Source of the DNA: Nocardia sp. BSTN01
GTDB lineage: Bacteria; Actinomycetota; Actinomycetes; Mycobacteriales; Mycobacteriaceae
DNA length: 64,000 bases
Assembly (NCBI RefSeq): GCF_015354405.1
Contig: NZ_JADKYP010000005.1
Span: forward strand, 1 to 64,000
Direction: 5' to 3'
Part shown: positions 45,789-58,248 of the stretch, piece after piece
Position numbering within the stretch: the first letter of the stretch is position 1
How the letters are laid out: the number at the start of each line of letters is the position of its first letter
Notes under the pieces: generated by a model
Seen by the model: only the letters and a program-made list of their open reading frames with translations
What the model was told of the DNA's origin: nothing
Database searches by the model: none
Position numbers and translations under genes: made by a program

Positions 45789-47505
45789 CCGCTGGTCCCG
45801 GGCCGGAGAACGCTCGCGCCGGCGCGCCGACGAGCAACAGCGGCGCTACCGGCGCGGTGGTGCGCACCGTAGCGCCACCGACGAGTGGGACGACTACGAG
45901 GACGACGACACCGCCGTCATTCCGCGCTACGTCGACGAAGACGAACCGGCCGCGCGCTACGCCGAGCCCGCCGCCGGATACGACGCTCGTTATGACCACG
46001 AGCTCGCCGACGCCGGATACCCGGATCCTGATTACGCCGACCCGGACTACGCCGACGACTACGCCGAACCGGAGTACGAGCGGACCGGCCGCAGCGGCCA
46101 TCGGTATCGCCGCGACGAATACGACTCCGAGACCGATATCGAACCGATCGCCGACGAGGAGCCGGAACCGGCGACCGCCGCCAGTCGCGGCACCCGGGCC
46201 GGCGCGGCCTCACTGCGGGAGGCGCAGCGGGGGAGTCGCCGCGGTGCCGCCAAGTCCGCGGGGGGACAGAAGGCGCGCGGCGCGGGCCGGCCGGCCCGGT
46301 CGGGCTCGTCCGGTGGGCGCGGTCGCCGCACTCGCGTGGCCTCCCGTAAGGCGGCCGAGCGGCAGCGCCGGCGGCGGAATCTGGTCGTTCTGGGCTGCGT
46401 ATTCGTCGTCCTGTTCGTGGTGGCCGGTGGCTACGCCGGATACAAGTTCATCCGCTCCATGGGCGGACCCGAGGATTTCGACGGATCGCCCGGCCCGCTG
46501 GCCGTGGTCCAGGTGCACACCGGTGACACCGCCGAACAGATCGCGCAGACCATGGTCGAGAAGGGGGTCGTGCGCAGCAGCGGGGCCTTCTATCAAGCGG
46601 CCGTGCGCAATTCGGGCATCACGTCGGTGCAGCCGGGCTATTACGCGGTGCCGACGCACAGCAAGGGCATCGACGCGGTCGCGGCCCTGCTGAAGAAGAA
46701 TTCCCGGGTGGGCAATGTGGTGGTCTCCGAAGGGCGGCGGCTGCACGACTCCACCGATGTGAACACCGGCGCCCGCAACGAGGGCATCTACCGCAAGATC
46801 GCCGACGCCAGTTGCGTCGGGACCGGTGCGGACAAGAAATGCGTCACCTACGAACAACTCGATGCCGCCGGCGCCACCGCCGACGCGACCGCCCTGGGCG
46901 TTCCGGCCTGGGCCGTCGACGCCGTGCGCAAGGTTCCCGATCGCACCCGCCAGCTCGAAGGGATGATCGCCGCCGGCACGTGGGATTTCGATCCGTCCGG
47001 CACGCCCGAGCAGATTCTGGCGCAGCTGGTGAGCGAGAGCGCCGCCGGCTACGAGACGACCGGCTTGTTGCAGTCGGGGGCGACGAACAAACTCAACCCC
47101 TACCAGACGCTGATCGCGGCTTCGCTGGTCGAGCGGGAGGCGCTGCCGCAGGACATGTCGAAGGTGGCCCGGGTGATCGTGAACCGGCTCGCGGTCGATC
47201 AGCCGCTGCAGCTCGATTCCACGGTCAACTACACCCTCGACCGCACCGAGGTCGCCACCACGGACGCCGACCGCGCCCGCAAGACTCCGTGGAACACCTA
47301 CGCCATGCCGGGACTGCCGGCCACACCGATCTCCTCACCGTCGCTGGATGCCATGCGCGCGGTGGAGAATCCGGCGCCGGGACCGTGGCTGTACTTCGTC
47401 ACCGTCGACAAGCAGGGCACCACCATGTTCGCCGAAAGCTACAGCGAACATCTGCGCAATATCCAACGCGCCCAGCAGAGCGGAATTCTCGACAGTGGCC
47501 GATAA
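45781..47505 (+). CDS. mltG: Endolytic murein transglycosylase with acidic cytosolic tail
   Basis: A 574-residue protein from ATG 45781, overlapping ruvX by 8 bases. Residues 1-200 are acidic/Arg-rich and disordered, containing repeats of Asp-Tyr-Ala-Asp ([19 protein letters not shown]). One TM helix (about 201-222) follows, then the YceG/MltG domain with VERE (catalytic Glu451 in [10 protein letters not shown]), [17 protein letters not shown] and [16 protein letters not shown]. It cuts growing glycan strands in peptidoglycan. Typical MltG lacks such a long acidic tail, although mycobacterial members have a related one. Confidence 0.95.
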   Translation: MSDRWSRAGERSRRRADEQQRRYRRGGAHRSATDEWDDYEDDDTAVIPRYVDEDEPAARYAEPAAGYDARYDHELADAGYPDPDYADPDYADDYAEPEYERTGRSGHRYRRDEYDSETDIEPIADEEPEPATAASRGTRAGAASLREAQRGSRRGAAKSAGGQKARGAGRPARSGSSGGRGRRTRVASRKAAERQRRRRNLVVLGCVFVVLFVVAGGYAGYKFIRSMGGPEDFDGSPGPLAVVQVHTGDTAEQIAQTMVEKGVVRSSGAFYQAAVRNSGITSVQPGYYAVPTHSKGIDAVAALLKKNSRVGNVVVSEGRRLHDSTDVNTGARNEGIYRKIADASCVGTGADKKCVTYEQLDAAGATADATALGVPAWAVDAVRKVPDRTRQLEGMIAAGTWDFDPSGTPEQILAQLVSESAAGYETTGLLQSGATNKLNPYQTLIAASLVEREALPQDMSKVARVIVNRLAVDQPLQLDSTVNYTLDRTEVATTDADRARKTPWNTYAMPGLPATPISSPSLDAMRAVENPAPGPWLYFVTVDKQGTTMFAESYSEHLRNIQRAQQSGILDSGR

Positions 47506-48337
47506 CGGGACGGGGTCGCCGGAACCGGGACGCAGGGCCGCGGTGCTGGGCAGCCCGATCGCGCATTCGCGGTCACCGCAACTGCATCTGGCCGCCTATC
47601 GGGCGCTGGGCCTGGACTGGACCTATGAGCGCATCGAATGCACCGGCGAGCAACTGCCCGGCCTCGTCGACGGGCTGGATTCGGATTGGGTCGGGCTGTC
47701 GGTGACGATGCCCGGCAAGGTCGCGGCCCTGAACTACGCCGGCGAACGGACCGAGCGTGCCGTCCTGGTCGGCTCCGCCAACACCCTGGTGCGCACGGCC
47801 GGTGGGTGGCGAGCCGATTGCACCGATGTGGACGGCGTGCGAGGCGCGTTGCAGGGCGGCGGCGTCGAATCGGTGCGCCGCTCGGTCGTGCTCGGGGCGG
47901 GCGGTACCGCGCGACCGGCGCTGCTGGCGCTGTCGGAACTCGGCGCCGAGACGGTCACCGTGGTCGCGCGCGACGCCGACCGGGCCGAGCCGACCCTCGC
48001 CCTGGCGCGGCAGCTCGGGATGGCGACGGAGTTCTCCGATTTCGACGCCGATCGGGTGCGCGCGGCGTGTGCGCGCGCCGACGCGGTGGTCAGTTCGGTG
48101 CCTGCCGCCGGTGCGGCGGTGGTGGCCGACGCGGTCGCGGCGGCGCCGGTGGTGCTCGACGCCATCTACGACCCGTGGCCGACGCCGCTGGCTACGGCCG
48201 TGCGGCGTGCGGGACATACCGTCATCAGCGGATTGCAGATGCTGCTGAATCAGGCCTACGGCCAGGTCGAACAGTTCACCGGACGGCCCGCGCCGCGAGC
48301 GGCGATGGCAGCGGCTCTGGATCTTCGTGACTTCTAG
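47495..48337 (+). CDS. aroE: Shikimate dehydrogenase
   Basis: A 280-residue enzyme of the shikimate pathway (3-dehydroshikimate to shikimate, NADPH). GTG 47495 overlaps mltG by 11 bases. It has the substrate motif GSPIAHSRSPQLH, the catalytic Lys in TMPGKVAAL, and VLGAGGTARPALLALSELGAE for NADP binding. It continues into QMLLNQAYGQVEQFTG. A KstR-like site overlaps its stop codon but probably concerns the next gene, if functional. Confidence 0.95.
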   Translation: MADNGTGSPEPGRRAAVLGSPIAHSRSPQLHLAAYRALGLDWTYERIECTGEQLPGLVDGLDSDWVGLSVTMPGKVAALNYAGERTERAVLVGSANTLVRTAGGWRADCTDVDGVRGALQGGGVESVRRSVVLGAGGTARPALLALSELGAETVTVVARDADRAEPTLALARQLGMATEFSDFDADRVRAACARADAVVSSVPAAGAAVVADAVAAAPVVLDAIYDPWPTPLATAVRRAGHTVISGLQMLLNQAYGQVEQFTGRPAPRAAMAAALDLRDF

Positions 48338-48348
48338 AACGGGTTCCA
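48335..48348. promoter_or_regulatory. KstR-like operator at the aroE/B-4DMT junction
   Basis: TAGAACGGGTTCCA matches TnnAACnnGTTnnA fully, overlapping the aroE stop codon and ending 37 bases before the ATG of the next gene. The right half-site is less symmetric than at 26880. Function is uncertain because the downstream gene is not a known sterol gene. Confidence 0.45.
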
Positions 48349-48385
48349 ATTCGATGACGTCACAACACAGGCTAAGGTGATCGAC

Positions 48386-48859
48386 ATGAATTCGTGGGTG
48401 TTGCGCGCCATAGTCCTCGGTGCGCTGACCGTCGTACTGCGAACCCTGCTGGGTTTCGGCATGATCTACTCGCCGACCAACGGCTCGTGGATGCGCATCC
48501 TGTGCTTGGTCGTGCTGGTCGTCGCGGGCGTGGCCTGGGGGCTGATCGACGGTCGCAGTGATCGGCGGGCCAATCCCGATCCGGAGCGCGGCGGCGCCGA
48601 CCTCACCATGCGCTGGCTGAAGGCCGGCGTGGTCGGTGGTGTGGGCAGCGGGCTGGTGGCGTGGCTGCTGGATTTCGTGCCGAAGTTCGATCTCGGCGAC
48701 AACGGTCTGCTGTTCGAGTTGACCGCCGGTGCCTCGTTCATCGTGCTGATGATCTTCATTCCGGCGATGGTCGGCGTGGCGATCGGCCGTTTCCTGGTGG
48801 GCCGGGATCGGCGCAAGAGCGAATCCTCGGTGCCTCCGGCGGCGGCCTCCCCGGCCTGA
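48386..48859 (+). CDS. B-4DMT-like small membrane protein
   Basis: A 157-residue protein from ATG 48386 (a GTG three codons earlier is possible). Four TM helices are visible: WVLRAIVLGALTVVLRTLLGFG, WMRILCLVVLVVAGVAWGLID, MRWLKAGVVGGVGSGLVAWLLDF and LTAGASFIVLMIFIPAMVGVAIG, with a conserved LGFGMIYSPTNGSWMR loop. It matches the actinobacterial B-4DMT family by length and pattern. Function unknown. A strong shared terminator lies between it and aroB. Confidence 0.8.
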   Translation: MNSWVLRAIVLGALTVVLRTLLGFGMIYSPTNGSWMRILCLVVLVVAGVAWGLIDGRSDRRANPDPERGGADLTMRWLKAGVVGGVGSGLVAWLLDFVPKFDLGDNGLLFELTAGASFIVLMIFIPAMVGVAIGRFLVGRDRRKSESSVPPAAASPA

Positions 48860-48866
48860 TCGGCTC

Positions 48867-48903
48867 ATCCGGGCCGCGGATCGTCTCCGCGGCCCGGATT
48901 TTC
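48867..48903. terminator. Bidirectional terminator between B-4DMT and aroB genes
   Basis: A perfect 14-base-pair stem (48867-48880 with 48886-48899) with loop TCGTC, followed by TTTT on the plus strand. It serves the convergent ends. Confidence 0.88.
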
Positions 48904-48908
48904 GTGTC

Positions 48909-51220
<2,312 letters not shown>

Positions 51221-51273
51221 GACGGCTGTCCCGGGCGCCGGACCCGGGCGGTGCCGCGCGCGGGATCAGCCAT

Positions 51274-52485
51274 TCATGCCTCCGACGCCACGACGCCCGG
51301 GATGTGCGGGCGGGTCTGGACACGCTTCTGGTACGTCGTGAGGTTGTCGACGGTCTCGGCGAGGGAATCGCCGCCGAACTTCTCCAGGACGGCCTGCGCC
51401 ACCACGAGCGCGACCATGGCCTCGGCGACGACACCGGCGGCGGGCACGGCACAGACGTCGGAGCGCTGATGGATGGCCACGGCCTCGTCACCGGTGGCCA
51501 TATCCACGGTGGACAGTGCGCGCGGAACGGTGGAGATGGGCTTCATCGCCGCGCGCACGCGCAGGGCTTCGCCGTTGGTCATACCGCCCTCGAGGCCGCC
51601 GGCGCGGTTGGTGGAGCGCAGCACCCCGTCGGGGCCGGGACGCATTTCGTCGTGGGCGGCGCTGCCGCGACGGCGTGCGGTCTCGAATCCGTCGCCGACC
51701 TCGACACCCTTGATGGCCTGAATGCCCATCAGGGCCGCGGCCAGCCGCGAATCCAGGCGCTGCTCGCCGCTGACGAACGACCCCAACCCGACCGGCAGTC
51801 CGGTGACCACGACCTCGACGACGCCGCCGAGGGTGTCGCCGTCCTTCTTGGCGGCCTCGATCTCGGCGATCATCGCGGTTTCGGCTTCGGGATCGAATGC
51901 GCGGACCGGGCTGGCGTCCACGGCCTCGAGATCGGCGGCGGTGGGCACGAAACCCGGGCGGGCCGCCGCGGTGCCGATCGAGACCACATGGGAGACGACG
52001 TCGACGCCGAGCGCCTGGCGCAGGAACTGCCGGGCCACCGTGCCCGCGGCGACCCGGGCGGCCGTTTCGCGGGCGCTGGCGCGTTCGAGCACATTGCGGG
52101 CGTCGTCGAAGCCGTACTTGAGCATCCCCGAGTAGTCGGCGTGGCCGGGACGGGGACGCGTCAGCGGAGCGTTGCGGGCCAGTTCGGCCAGTTCGGCCTC
52201 GTCGACGGGGTCGGCGGCCATGACCTCGGTCCACTTCGGCCACTCGGAATTGGCGATCTCGATCGCGACCGGGCCGCCCATGGTGCGGCCGTGGCGGATA
52301 CCGCCGATCACGGTGACCTTGTCGGCCTCGAACTTCATCCGCGCGCCGCGCCCGTAGCCCAGTCGCCGTCGCGCCAGTTGCGCGGCGATATCGGCCGAGG
52401 TCACCTCGACACCGGCCACCATCCCCTCGACGATGGCGACAAGAGCGGGACCATGAGACTCACCAGCAGTAATCCAGCGCAACAC
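51274..52485 (-). CDS. aroC: Chorismate synthase
   Basis: A 403-residue enzyme converting EPSP to chorismate with reduced FMN. GTG 52485 gives the family start [12 protein letters not shown]; an ATG at 52494 three codons upstream is possible and has no better ribosome site. [51 protein letters not shown] and the C-terminal [31 protein letters not shown] are signatures. It is the first gene of the cluster, 53 bases before aroK. Confidence 0.97.
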   Translation of the reverse strand: MLRWITAGESHGPALVAIVEGMVAGVEVTSADIAAQLARRRLGYGRGARMKFEADKVTVIGGIRHGRTMGGPVAIEIANSEWPKWTEVMAADPVDEAELAELARNAPLTRPRPGHADYSGMLKYGFDDARNVLERASARETAARVAAGTVARQFLRQALGVDVVSHVVSIGTAAARPGFVPTAADLEAVDASPVRAFDPEAETAMIAEIEAAKKDGDTLGGVVEVVVTGLPVGLGSFVSGEQRLDSRLAAALMGIQAIKGVEVGDGFETARRRGSAAHDEMRPGPDGVLRSTNRAGGLEGGMTNGEALRVRAAMKPISTVPRALSTVDMATGDEAVAIHQRSDVCAVPAAGVVAEAMVALVVAQAVLEKFGGDSLAETVDNLTTYQKRVQTRPHIPGVVASEA

Positions 52486-52538
52486 GACCTCCATCTTTCC
52501 ACGTCACAACGGTTCCCCGGACATCGGTGTCCGCGCGG

Positions 52539-53120
52539 CTACACCGTGGGCCACAGTGCCGCAACGGTAGCCAGGCACATCGCGGGCCCGTGCGGCACGG
52601 TGATCGAGGCGCCGAACACGCCCCGACGACGGTCCGGATCGCCGGGCGCGGCAGGGCGGCCGCCGGGAGGCGCGGGCCCGATCGCGGCGCCCTTCCGGAC
52701 GCGCGCGAACAGCCTGCCGCCGGCACCGGACTCGCCGGCGGCGCGAGCGGCCACACCTGCCGCGAGCAGCACGCCGACCCCGGCCGAGGCGGTCAGCAGA
52801 GGCGCGCCGATCGCGGCCCACACCCAGCAGGACGGCCCGCCGCACGCCGCGGCCGCACCGGTGCCGAGTGCCAATTTCACATCCCCGGCCCCGCACGCCG
52901 CCGGAGCGATCAGATGCGTCAGCAGATACGGCACGGCGAGCAGTAGCGCACCGGCGATCGCGGCGGTGGCACGGCCGGTCGAGGCCGCGAACATCGGCAC
53001 GACCGCCGCACCCGGCAGGGTGAGTACGTCGGGCAGGCGCCTGGTCCGGATATCGATCACGCTGAGCGCAACACCCCAGACGATCAGGGCGAGGTAGGCG
53101 GCGGTGGTCATGGCAGCCAT
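52539..53120 (-). CDS. A24 family prepilin peptidase
   Basis: A 193-residue GxGD aspartyl protease of the type IV prepilin peptidase family, with about five TM helices. The first catalytic Asp is in SVIDIRTRRLPDVLTLP (Asp23) and the second in ACGAGDVKLALGTGAA (GAGD motif). ATG 53120 with GAGAG upstream is the preferred start; ATG 53111 is also possible. It is shorter than classic PilD and lacks the N-terminal Cys methylase domain. The C-terminus is a long Ala/Pro-rich tail. A related gene (Rv2551c) lies near aroE in mycobacteria. Confidence 0.85.
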   Translation of the reverse strand: MAAMTTAAYLALIVWGVALSVIDIRTRRLPDVLTLPGAAVVPMFAASTGRATAAIAGALLLAVPYLLTHLIAPAACGAGDVKLALGTGAAAACGGPSCWVWAAIGAPLLTASAGVGVLLAAGVAARAAGESGAGGRLFARVRKGAAIGPAPPGGRPAAPGDPDRRRGVFGASITVPHGPAMCLATVAALWPTV

Positions 53121-53285
53121 CGTCTCTCGTCGGCGAGGGGCCACCCTGCCCGCGAACCTGAAATGTGGACAACCGCAACAGTTGTGAACACCCGATGGGT
53201 AACACCGGCTCGCCGCCGGTCGCGGCCGTGGGGCGCGGGAGACGGCGTGACGGCCTCGCAACACGACAGCGGTAGCGTGGCAGCC

Positions 53286-54422
53286 ATGTCTGCTGATGAC
53301 GGTGCCCGGCGTCCCGACCACGCTGCGCGTCGGGCCGGGTTGCGAGACCTGTTGGTGGAGAACGGGGTCGATGCCCTGCTGGTGACCGATCTGGTGAATA
53401 TCCGGTACCTGACCGGCTTCACCGGCTCCAACGCCGCCCTGCTGGTGCACTCCTGGGACGGCAGCCAGGTGGGCGAGGACGGGGAGCGGACCGTCATCTG
53501 CACCGACGGCCGCTATCTCACCCAGGTCGGCGAACAGGTGCCCGACGTGCGCGCCGAGATCGCGCGCGCCAGTGCGCGGCGGTTGGTCGAACTGGCCGGG
53601 GAATGGCAGATCGGCCGCGTCGGCTTCGAAAGCCACGTCGTGACGGTCGACCAGCACCGCGGCTTCGTCGAGCAGGGCAGCGGGCTCCAATTCGTGCCCG
53701 CGCCCGGGCTGGTCGAGCAATTGCGCACGGTCAAGGACGACTACGAGGTCGAGCAGCTGCGCACGGCGTGTGCGGCCGCCGACGCCGCGCTGGCCACCCT
53801 TCTCGAGCGCGGGGGGCTGCGCCCGGGCCGCACCGAGCGCCAGGTCGCGCGTGAGCTGGAATGGCTGATGTTCGAGCACGGCGCCGACGCGATCGCGTTC
53901 GAGACCATCGTCGCCGCCGGCTCCAATTCCGCAGTGCCGCATCATCGCCCGACCGGGGCGATCCTGGCCGCCGGCGATTTCGTGAAGCTCGATTTCGGCG
54001 CGGTGGTCGGCGGCTACCACTCGGATATGACGCGCACGCTGGTCCTCGGCGAGCCGACCGATTGGCAGCGCGAGATCTATCAGCTCGTGCACGAGGCACA
54101 GCGGGCCGGCCGTGAGGCGCTGAAGCCGGGTGCGTCGTGTGCGGCGGTCGATGCCGCGGCCCGCTCGGTGATCGAGTCGGCGGGGCACGGCGACCTGTTC
54201 GTGCACGGCCTCGGGCACGGTGTCGGACTGCAGATCCACGAAGCGCCTCCGGTCGCCAAAACCGCGACCGGTACACTTCTGGATGGCGTGGCGGTGACCG
54301 TCGAGCCAGGTGTGTATTTCCCCGGCCGCGGCGGAGTTCGCATCGAGGACACGCTCGTGGTTCGTGCGGGGGGTCCGGAATTGCTCACCCACACCACCAA
54401 AGACCTCACCGTGGTCGACTGA
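53286..54422 (+). CDS. pepQ: M24 family Xaa-Pro aminopeptidase
   Basis: A 378-residue dinuclear-metal peptidase from ATG 53286 that releases N-terminal residues next to proline. The creatinase-like N-terminal domain is followed by the catalytic domain, with metal ligands in KLDFGAVVGGYHSDMTRT (two Asp), GLGHGVGLQIHEAP (His), TVEPGVYFPG (Glu) and VRIEDT (Glu). It precedes efp, as in M. tuberculosis Rv2535c-Rv2534c. Confidence 0.93.
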   Translation: MSADDGARRPDHAARRAGLRDLLVENGVDALLVTDLVNIRYLTGFTGSNAALLVHSWDGSQVGEDGERTVICTDGRYLTQVGEQVPDVRAEIARASARRLVELAGEWQIGRVGFESHVVTVDQHRGFVEQGSGLQFVPAPGLVEQLRTVKDDYEVEQLRTACAAADAALATLLERGGLRPGRTERQVARELEWLMFEHGADAIAFETIVAAGSNSAVPHHRPTGAILAAGDFVKLDFGAVVGGYHSDMTRTLVLGEPTDWQREIYQLVHEAQRAGREALKPGASCAAVDAAARSVIESAGHGDLFVHGLGHGVGLQIHEAPPVAKTATGTLLDGVAVTVEPGVYFPGRGGVRIEDTLVVRAGGPELLTHTTKDLTVVD

Positions 54423-54439
54423 CCCCGGCTGCCCCACCG

Positions 54440-54461
54440 GGCCGGGCCCTACGGCCCGGCC
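54440..54461 (+). terminator. Terminator between pepQ and efp
   Basis: A 9-base-pair perfect GC stem (54440-54448 with 54453-54461) and loop CTAC, 18 bases after the pepQ stop. GC-rich, no T-run. Confidence 0.6.
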
Positions 54462-54502
54462 TACAGAACGTCGAACAGTACTAACAAGGAGATCCGAGGA
54501 CA

Positions 54503-55066
<564 letters not shown>

Positions 55067-55165
55067 TCCTGGCGGATCCACCGGCCCGGCGCCGGACCAT
55101 GGGCGGCGCGCGCGTATCGGCTTTCCGGTATCACACGCGCCGCCGTCGACACTGCGAACGGGATA

Positions 55166-55675
55166 ATGGTGATCGTGGCTGATCAGCCCGTGGACAAGAA
55201 GTCCACCCACAAGAAACTCGGAGCCCGGCACAAGGCCCGCCGCCGGGCCGTGGATCTGCTCTTCGAGGCCGAGGCGCGTGACGTCGACCCGGCCGATCTG
55301 GTCGTGGAGCGTCTGGACCTGGCCGGTCGCGACGAACAGGTCGCCCCGGTGAATCCCTACACCCGTACCCTCGTCGAAGGCGTCGCCGACGATCTGGACC
55401 GGGTCGACGGCACCATCGAGTCCTACCTGCAGGACTGGACCCTGGGCCGATTGCCCGCGGTGGACCGCGCCATTCTGCGGGTGGCGGTGTGGGAGTTGTT
55501 CCACGCCAACGACGTTCCGCCCGTGGTGGCGGTCGACGAGGCCGTCGAGCTGGCGAAGGAACTGTCGACCGACGATTCGCCCGCGTTCGTCAACGGCGTG
55601 CTCGGCCGCATCGTGTCGCTGGCCGACCAGGTACGCGCCGCCGCGGCCGCGACCCGCCGCGACGGCGGGGCGTGA
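55166..55675 (+). CDS. nusB: Transcription antitermination factor NusB
   Basis: A 169-residue all-helical RNA-binding factor, from ATG 55166 (GTG 55175 is an alternative; neither has a clear ribosome site). [22 protein letters not shown] and the arginine-rich motif fit the NusB binding face for boxA RNA, then [49 protein letters not shown] and [27 protein letters not shown]. It follows efp, as in M. tuberculosis. Confidence 0.95.
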   Translation: MVIVADQPVDKKSTHKKLGARHKARRRAVDLLFEAEARDVDPADLVVERLDLAGRDEQVAPVNPYTRTLVEGVADDLDRVDGTIESYLQDWTLGRLPAVDRAILRVAVWELFHANDVPPVVAVDEAVELAKELSTDDSPAFVNGVLGRIVSLADQVRAAAAATRRDGGA

Positions 55676-55932
55676 TGATCAAATATCTCGTTCTCGCGAT
55701 GCGCACGCCGGCCTGGTCCGACGCGGTCATCGAACCGCACCGCGAATGGCTGGCCGAGGTGCGCGCGCGAGGTCGGCTGGATTGCACCGGCCGCTTCACC
55801 GACGGCAGCGGCGGGGCATATGTGGTGCTGGCCGAAAATTCGTCGGCAGCAAGGGAATTGGTGTGGACCGATCCCATTCACACCACCGGCGCCTCCGAGT
55901 TGACGATCCACGAATGGGAGATCACGGGCTGA
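55675..55932 (+). CDS. YciI-family protein
   Basis: An 85-residue protein from ATG 55675, overlapping the nusB stop by one base (TGATG). It reads [41 protein letters not shown], with the ferredoxin-like fold and the His/Asp pattern of YciI proteins, and AYVVLAENSSAARELVWTDPIHTTGASELTIHEW. Function of the family is uncertain (possible degradation enzymes or dimer proteins). Coupled to nusB by translation. Confidence 0.9.
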   Translation: MIKYLVLAMRTPAWSDAVIEPHREWLAEVRARGRLDCTGRFTDGSGGAYVVLAENSSAARELVWTDPIHTTGASELTIHEWEITG

Positions 55933-56037
55933 GTCATGCTCTCGCGCCCCTGAATTCGGACAAACCCGCTAAATTTCCCGGATCCCCGCCGGGCCCGCAT
56001 ACTGTTCCGGTCACTTGACCTAGAAAAGGTGGAACGG

Positions 56038-56595
56038 ATGCGGTTCAATTCGGCGACAGCGCGCGCGGCGCTGCGTCTCGCCCCGGCGATCGTCGCGGCG
56101 GTAACCCTGGCCACGACCGGTTGCTCGGCGGTGGAAAAGGGTGTCGACAAGGGGGTTCAGGTCGCCAAGGATCACAACAAATCCGATACCGCCCGCGCGA
56201 AGGTCGGTGACTGCATCAACGTGATCAACGCCTCGGCCGTCGATTCCGATACCGAACCGGTCACCTGCGCCTCCGACAAGGCCGTCTACAAGGTCGCGCA
56301 GGTGCACAACGACAAGGTCGACTGTGGCGCCGATTTCACCTCGTACGAGGAAACTCTCAATGGCGGCACGCTGGCGTATCTGTGCCTGGCGCCTAATTTC
56401 AAGGCGGGTCTGTGCTACGCGGATTCGCCGCTCAGTGGCTACAAGTACGCCGACTGCACATCCTCGGAGGCGAGCTTCCGTGTCGCCCAGCGCATCGACG
56501 GGCAATCCGACGACACGCTGTGCGGCCCGGAGTCCGACAGTGTGATCACACTGTCGGATCCGCAGACGACATTCTGTCTGGCGCAACCGAAGTGA
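56038..56595 (+). CDS. Lipoprotein, LppU-like
   Basis: A 185-residue protein from ATG 56038 with AAGGTGGA upstream. Signal peptide ends in the lipobox LATTGC (Cys29). Mature part: VEKGVDKGVQVAKDHNKSDTARAKVGDCINVINASAVDSDTEPVTCASDKAVYKVAQVHND, then a C-terminal LppU/SCO5396-like repeat with paired Cys (VDCGADF, YLCLAPN, LCYAD, YADCTS, TLCGPES, TFCLAQPK). This family is common in mycolic-acid actinomycetes with no known activity. It is monocistronic. Confidence 0.85.
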   Translation: MRFNSATARAALRLAPAIVAAVTLATTGCSAVEKGVDKGVQVAKDHNKSDTARAKVGDCINVINASAVDSDTEPVTCASDKAVYKVAQVHNDKVDCGADFTSYEETLNGGTLAYLCLAPNFKAGLCYADSPLSGYKYADCTSSEASFRVAQRIDGQSDDTLCGPESDSVITLSDPQTTFCLAQPK

Positions 56596-56609
56596 GCTGG
56601 CTCGTGCGC

Positions 56610-57587
56610 TCAGGCGGTCGCGGGTCGTAGCACGATCGTGCCGAAGGTCGCGCGCTCGTCGACTCGCCGATGCGCCTCGGCCGCATCCGCCAGCGGTAGG
56701 ACGCTGTCGATCAGCACGGTGAGGTCACCGGCGGCGGCGAGTTCGAGTGCCGCCGCCCGCTTCGCCGCCACCCCGGCCAGCCACCGCGGTCCGGAGCAGC
56801 CGGTGAAGGTGAGTCCGCGCATGATCAGATCCATGGTCGTGACCTGGGCGGGGGCGCCGGCCAGCCAGCCGTAGCCGAGCATCCGGCCCCGCAGTGGGGT
56901 CATCAGATCGAGGACGGCCGCCGCGCTCTCGCCGCCGATCGAGTCGAAAACCACGTCGACAGTGGCGTTTTCGAGGCGTTCGCCGAGATGCCGCGGCCAG
57001 TCCGGATCGCGATGGTCGACGACCGTGTGCGCACCGAGTTCGCGGGCACGCTCTGTTTTGGCCGCCCCGCCGGCGGTGGCGATGATGTGCGCGGCGCCGG
57101 ATCGGGCCGCCAACTGGGTGAGATAACCGCCGATGCCGGTGGCCGCGGCCTCGATCAGGACGGTTTCGGTACCGGTGAGTGCCGCGGCCTCCAGCAGGGC
57201 GAGGGCCACCGATCCGCTCATCGCGACCGCCGCGGCGGCATCGCTCGCCAGTCCGTCCGGGATGCGGACCGCGGATTCGGCGGGGGCGCACATCCACTCG
57301 GCGTAGCTGCCGAAGTCGTTGCGCGCCACCAGGACCCGATGCCCTTTCCATTCCGGGTCGACGTCGCCTGCGACGGCGGTGACGACGCCGACCGCCTGGG
57401 TTCCGAACACCGTGGGCGTCGGCGTCGGTGTCGGGTACATGCCCGACCGCAACATCGTCTCCGGATACAGCACCGGGACCGCCTCCACTCGGATCAGCAC
57501 CTCGCCGGGCTGGGGGGTGGGCTCGTCCACGTCGCGCACGACGAGGACCTCCGGTCCGCCGACCCCGGTCATTACGATTGCCTGCAT
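56610..57587 (-). CDS. MDR superfamily zinc-binding-type (quinone) oxidoreductase
   Basis: A 325-residue NADPH-dependent MDR protein. ATG 57587. Sequence IVMTGVGGPEVLVVRDVDEPTPQPGEVLIRVEAVPVLYPETMLR, SGSVALALLEAAALTGTETVLIEAAATGIGGYLTQLAARSGAAHIIATAGGAAKTERARELGAHTVVDHRD fits quinone oxidoreductases (zeta-crystallin-like), which lack catalytic zinc. Divergent from a TetR gene with a long inverted repeat between; likely xenobiotic-responsive. Confidence 0.9.
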   Translation of the reverse strand: MQAIVMTGVGGPEVLVVRDVDEPTPQPGEVLIRVEAVPVLYPETMLRSGMYPTPTPTPTVFGTQAVGVVTAVAGDVDPEWKGHRVLVARNDFGSYAEWMCAPAESAVRIPDGLASDAAAAVAMSGSVALALLEAAALTGTETVLIEAAATGIGGYLTQLAARSGAAHIIATAGGAAKTERARELGAHTVVDHRDPDWPRHLGERLENATVDVVFDSIGGESAAAVLDLMTPLRGRMLGYGWLAGAPAQVTTMDLIMRGLTFTGCSGPRWLAGVAAKRAAALELAAAGDLTVLIDSVLPLADAAEAHRRVDERATFGTIVLRPATA

Positions 57588-57601
57588 ATCGACCTCATAA
57601 C

Positions 57602-57649
57602 TTGACTAACGGTCCAGATATTCCGGGAAGAATATGGACCGTTGGTCAA
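57602..57649. promoter_or_regulatory. Long inverted-repeat operator of the TetR/MDR pair
   Basis: Left arm 57602-57623 and right arm 57630-57649 are near-perfect complements (TTGACTAACGGTCCA against the complement of TGGACCGTTGGTCAA), with one mismatch and a two-base insertion over about 20 bases. It lies 15 bases from the MDR start and 27 from the TetR start. It is a strong candidate operator for TetR. Confidence 0.78.
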
Positions 57650-57675
57650 GTTTGTCAACGGGACTGGAGTGCACA

Positions 57676-58248
57676 GTGGCGCAGCAGCGCAGAGAACGAG
57701 CCGATGCGGCGCGCAACCGCCGTGCGATCCTCGATGCGACTCGGGCGCTGCTGGCCGAGGGTGGGGCCGAGGCCGTGACCATGGACCGAGTGGCGGCCAC
57801 GGCGGGAGTCGGCAAAGGCACGGTGTTTCATCGTTTCGGCTCGCGCGCCGGGCTGTTGCACGCGATGGTCGCCGAACCGGCCGAAACGCTGCGGGCGGCG
57901 ATCACCGACGGGCCGCCTCCGCTGGGCCCGGGCGCGCCGGCGGGGGAGCGGCTGCTCGCCTTCTTCGACGCGATGGCCGCGATGGTCGCCGACAACGTCG
58001 AACTGATGGTCGCCGCCTACCGCAGCGTGCCCCCGCATCCGCGCACCTCCGAATTCCACGCCACGTGGGCGGAACACATCACGAAGCTGCTGACCGAGGC
58101 GCGTCCGGACCTCGACGCCGAGGCGGTCGGCCACCTGCTGTTCGGCATGCTGGGCAGCGATTACGCCCTCGCCGCGGTGCGTGCGGGCGAAAGTACGAGA
58201 TTGCGAGCGGCCGTGCGGCAGGTGGTGCTGGCCGTAGTCAGCCCGTGA
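57676..58248 (+). CDS. TetR family transcriptional regulator
   Basis: A 190-residue protein from GTG 57676, with GGAG six bases upstream; an ATG at 57634 would lie inside the operator and is rejected. HTH: DAARNRRAILDATRALLAEGGAEAVTMDRVAATAGVGKGTVFHRFGSRAGLLHAMV. It is divergent from the MDR gene and overlaps the convergent permease by 11 bases. Confidence 0.93.
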   Translation: MAQQRRERADAARNRRAILDATRALLAEGGAEAVTMDRVAATAGVGKGTVFHRFGSRAGLLHAMVAEPAETLRAAITDGPPPLGPGAPAGERLLAFFDAMAAMVADNVELMVAAYRSVPPHPRTSEFHATWAEHITKLLTEARPDLDAEAVGHLLFGMLGSDYALAAVRAGESTRLRAAVRQVVLAVVSP

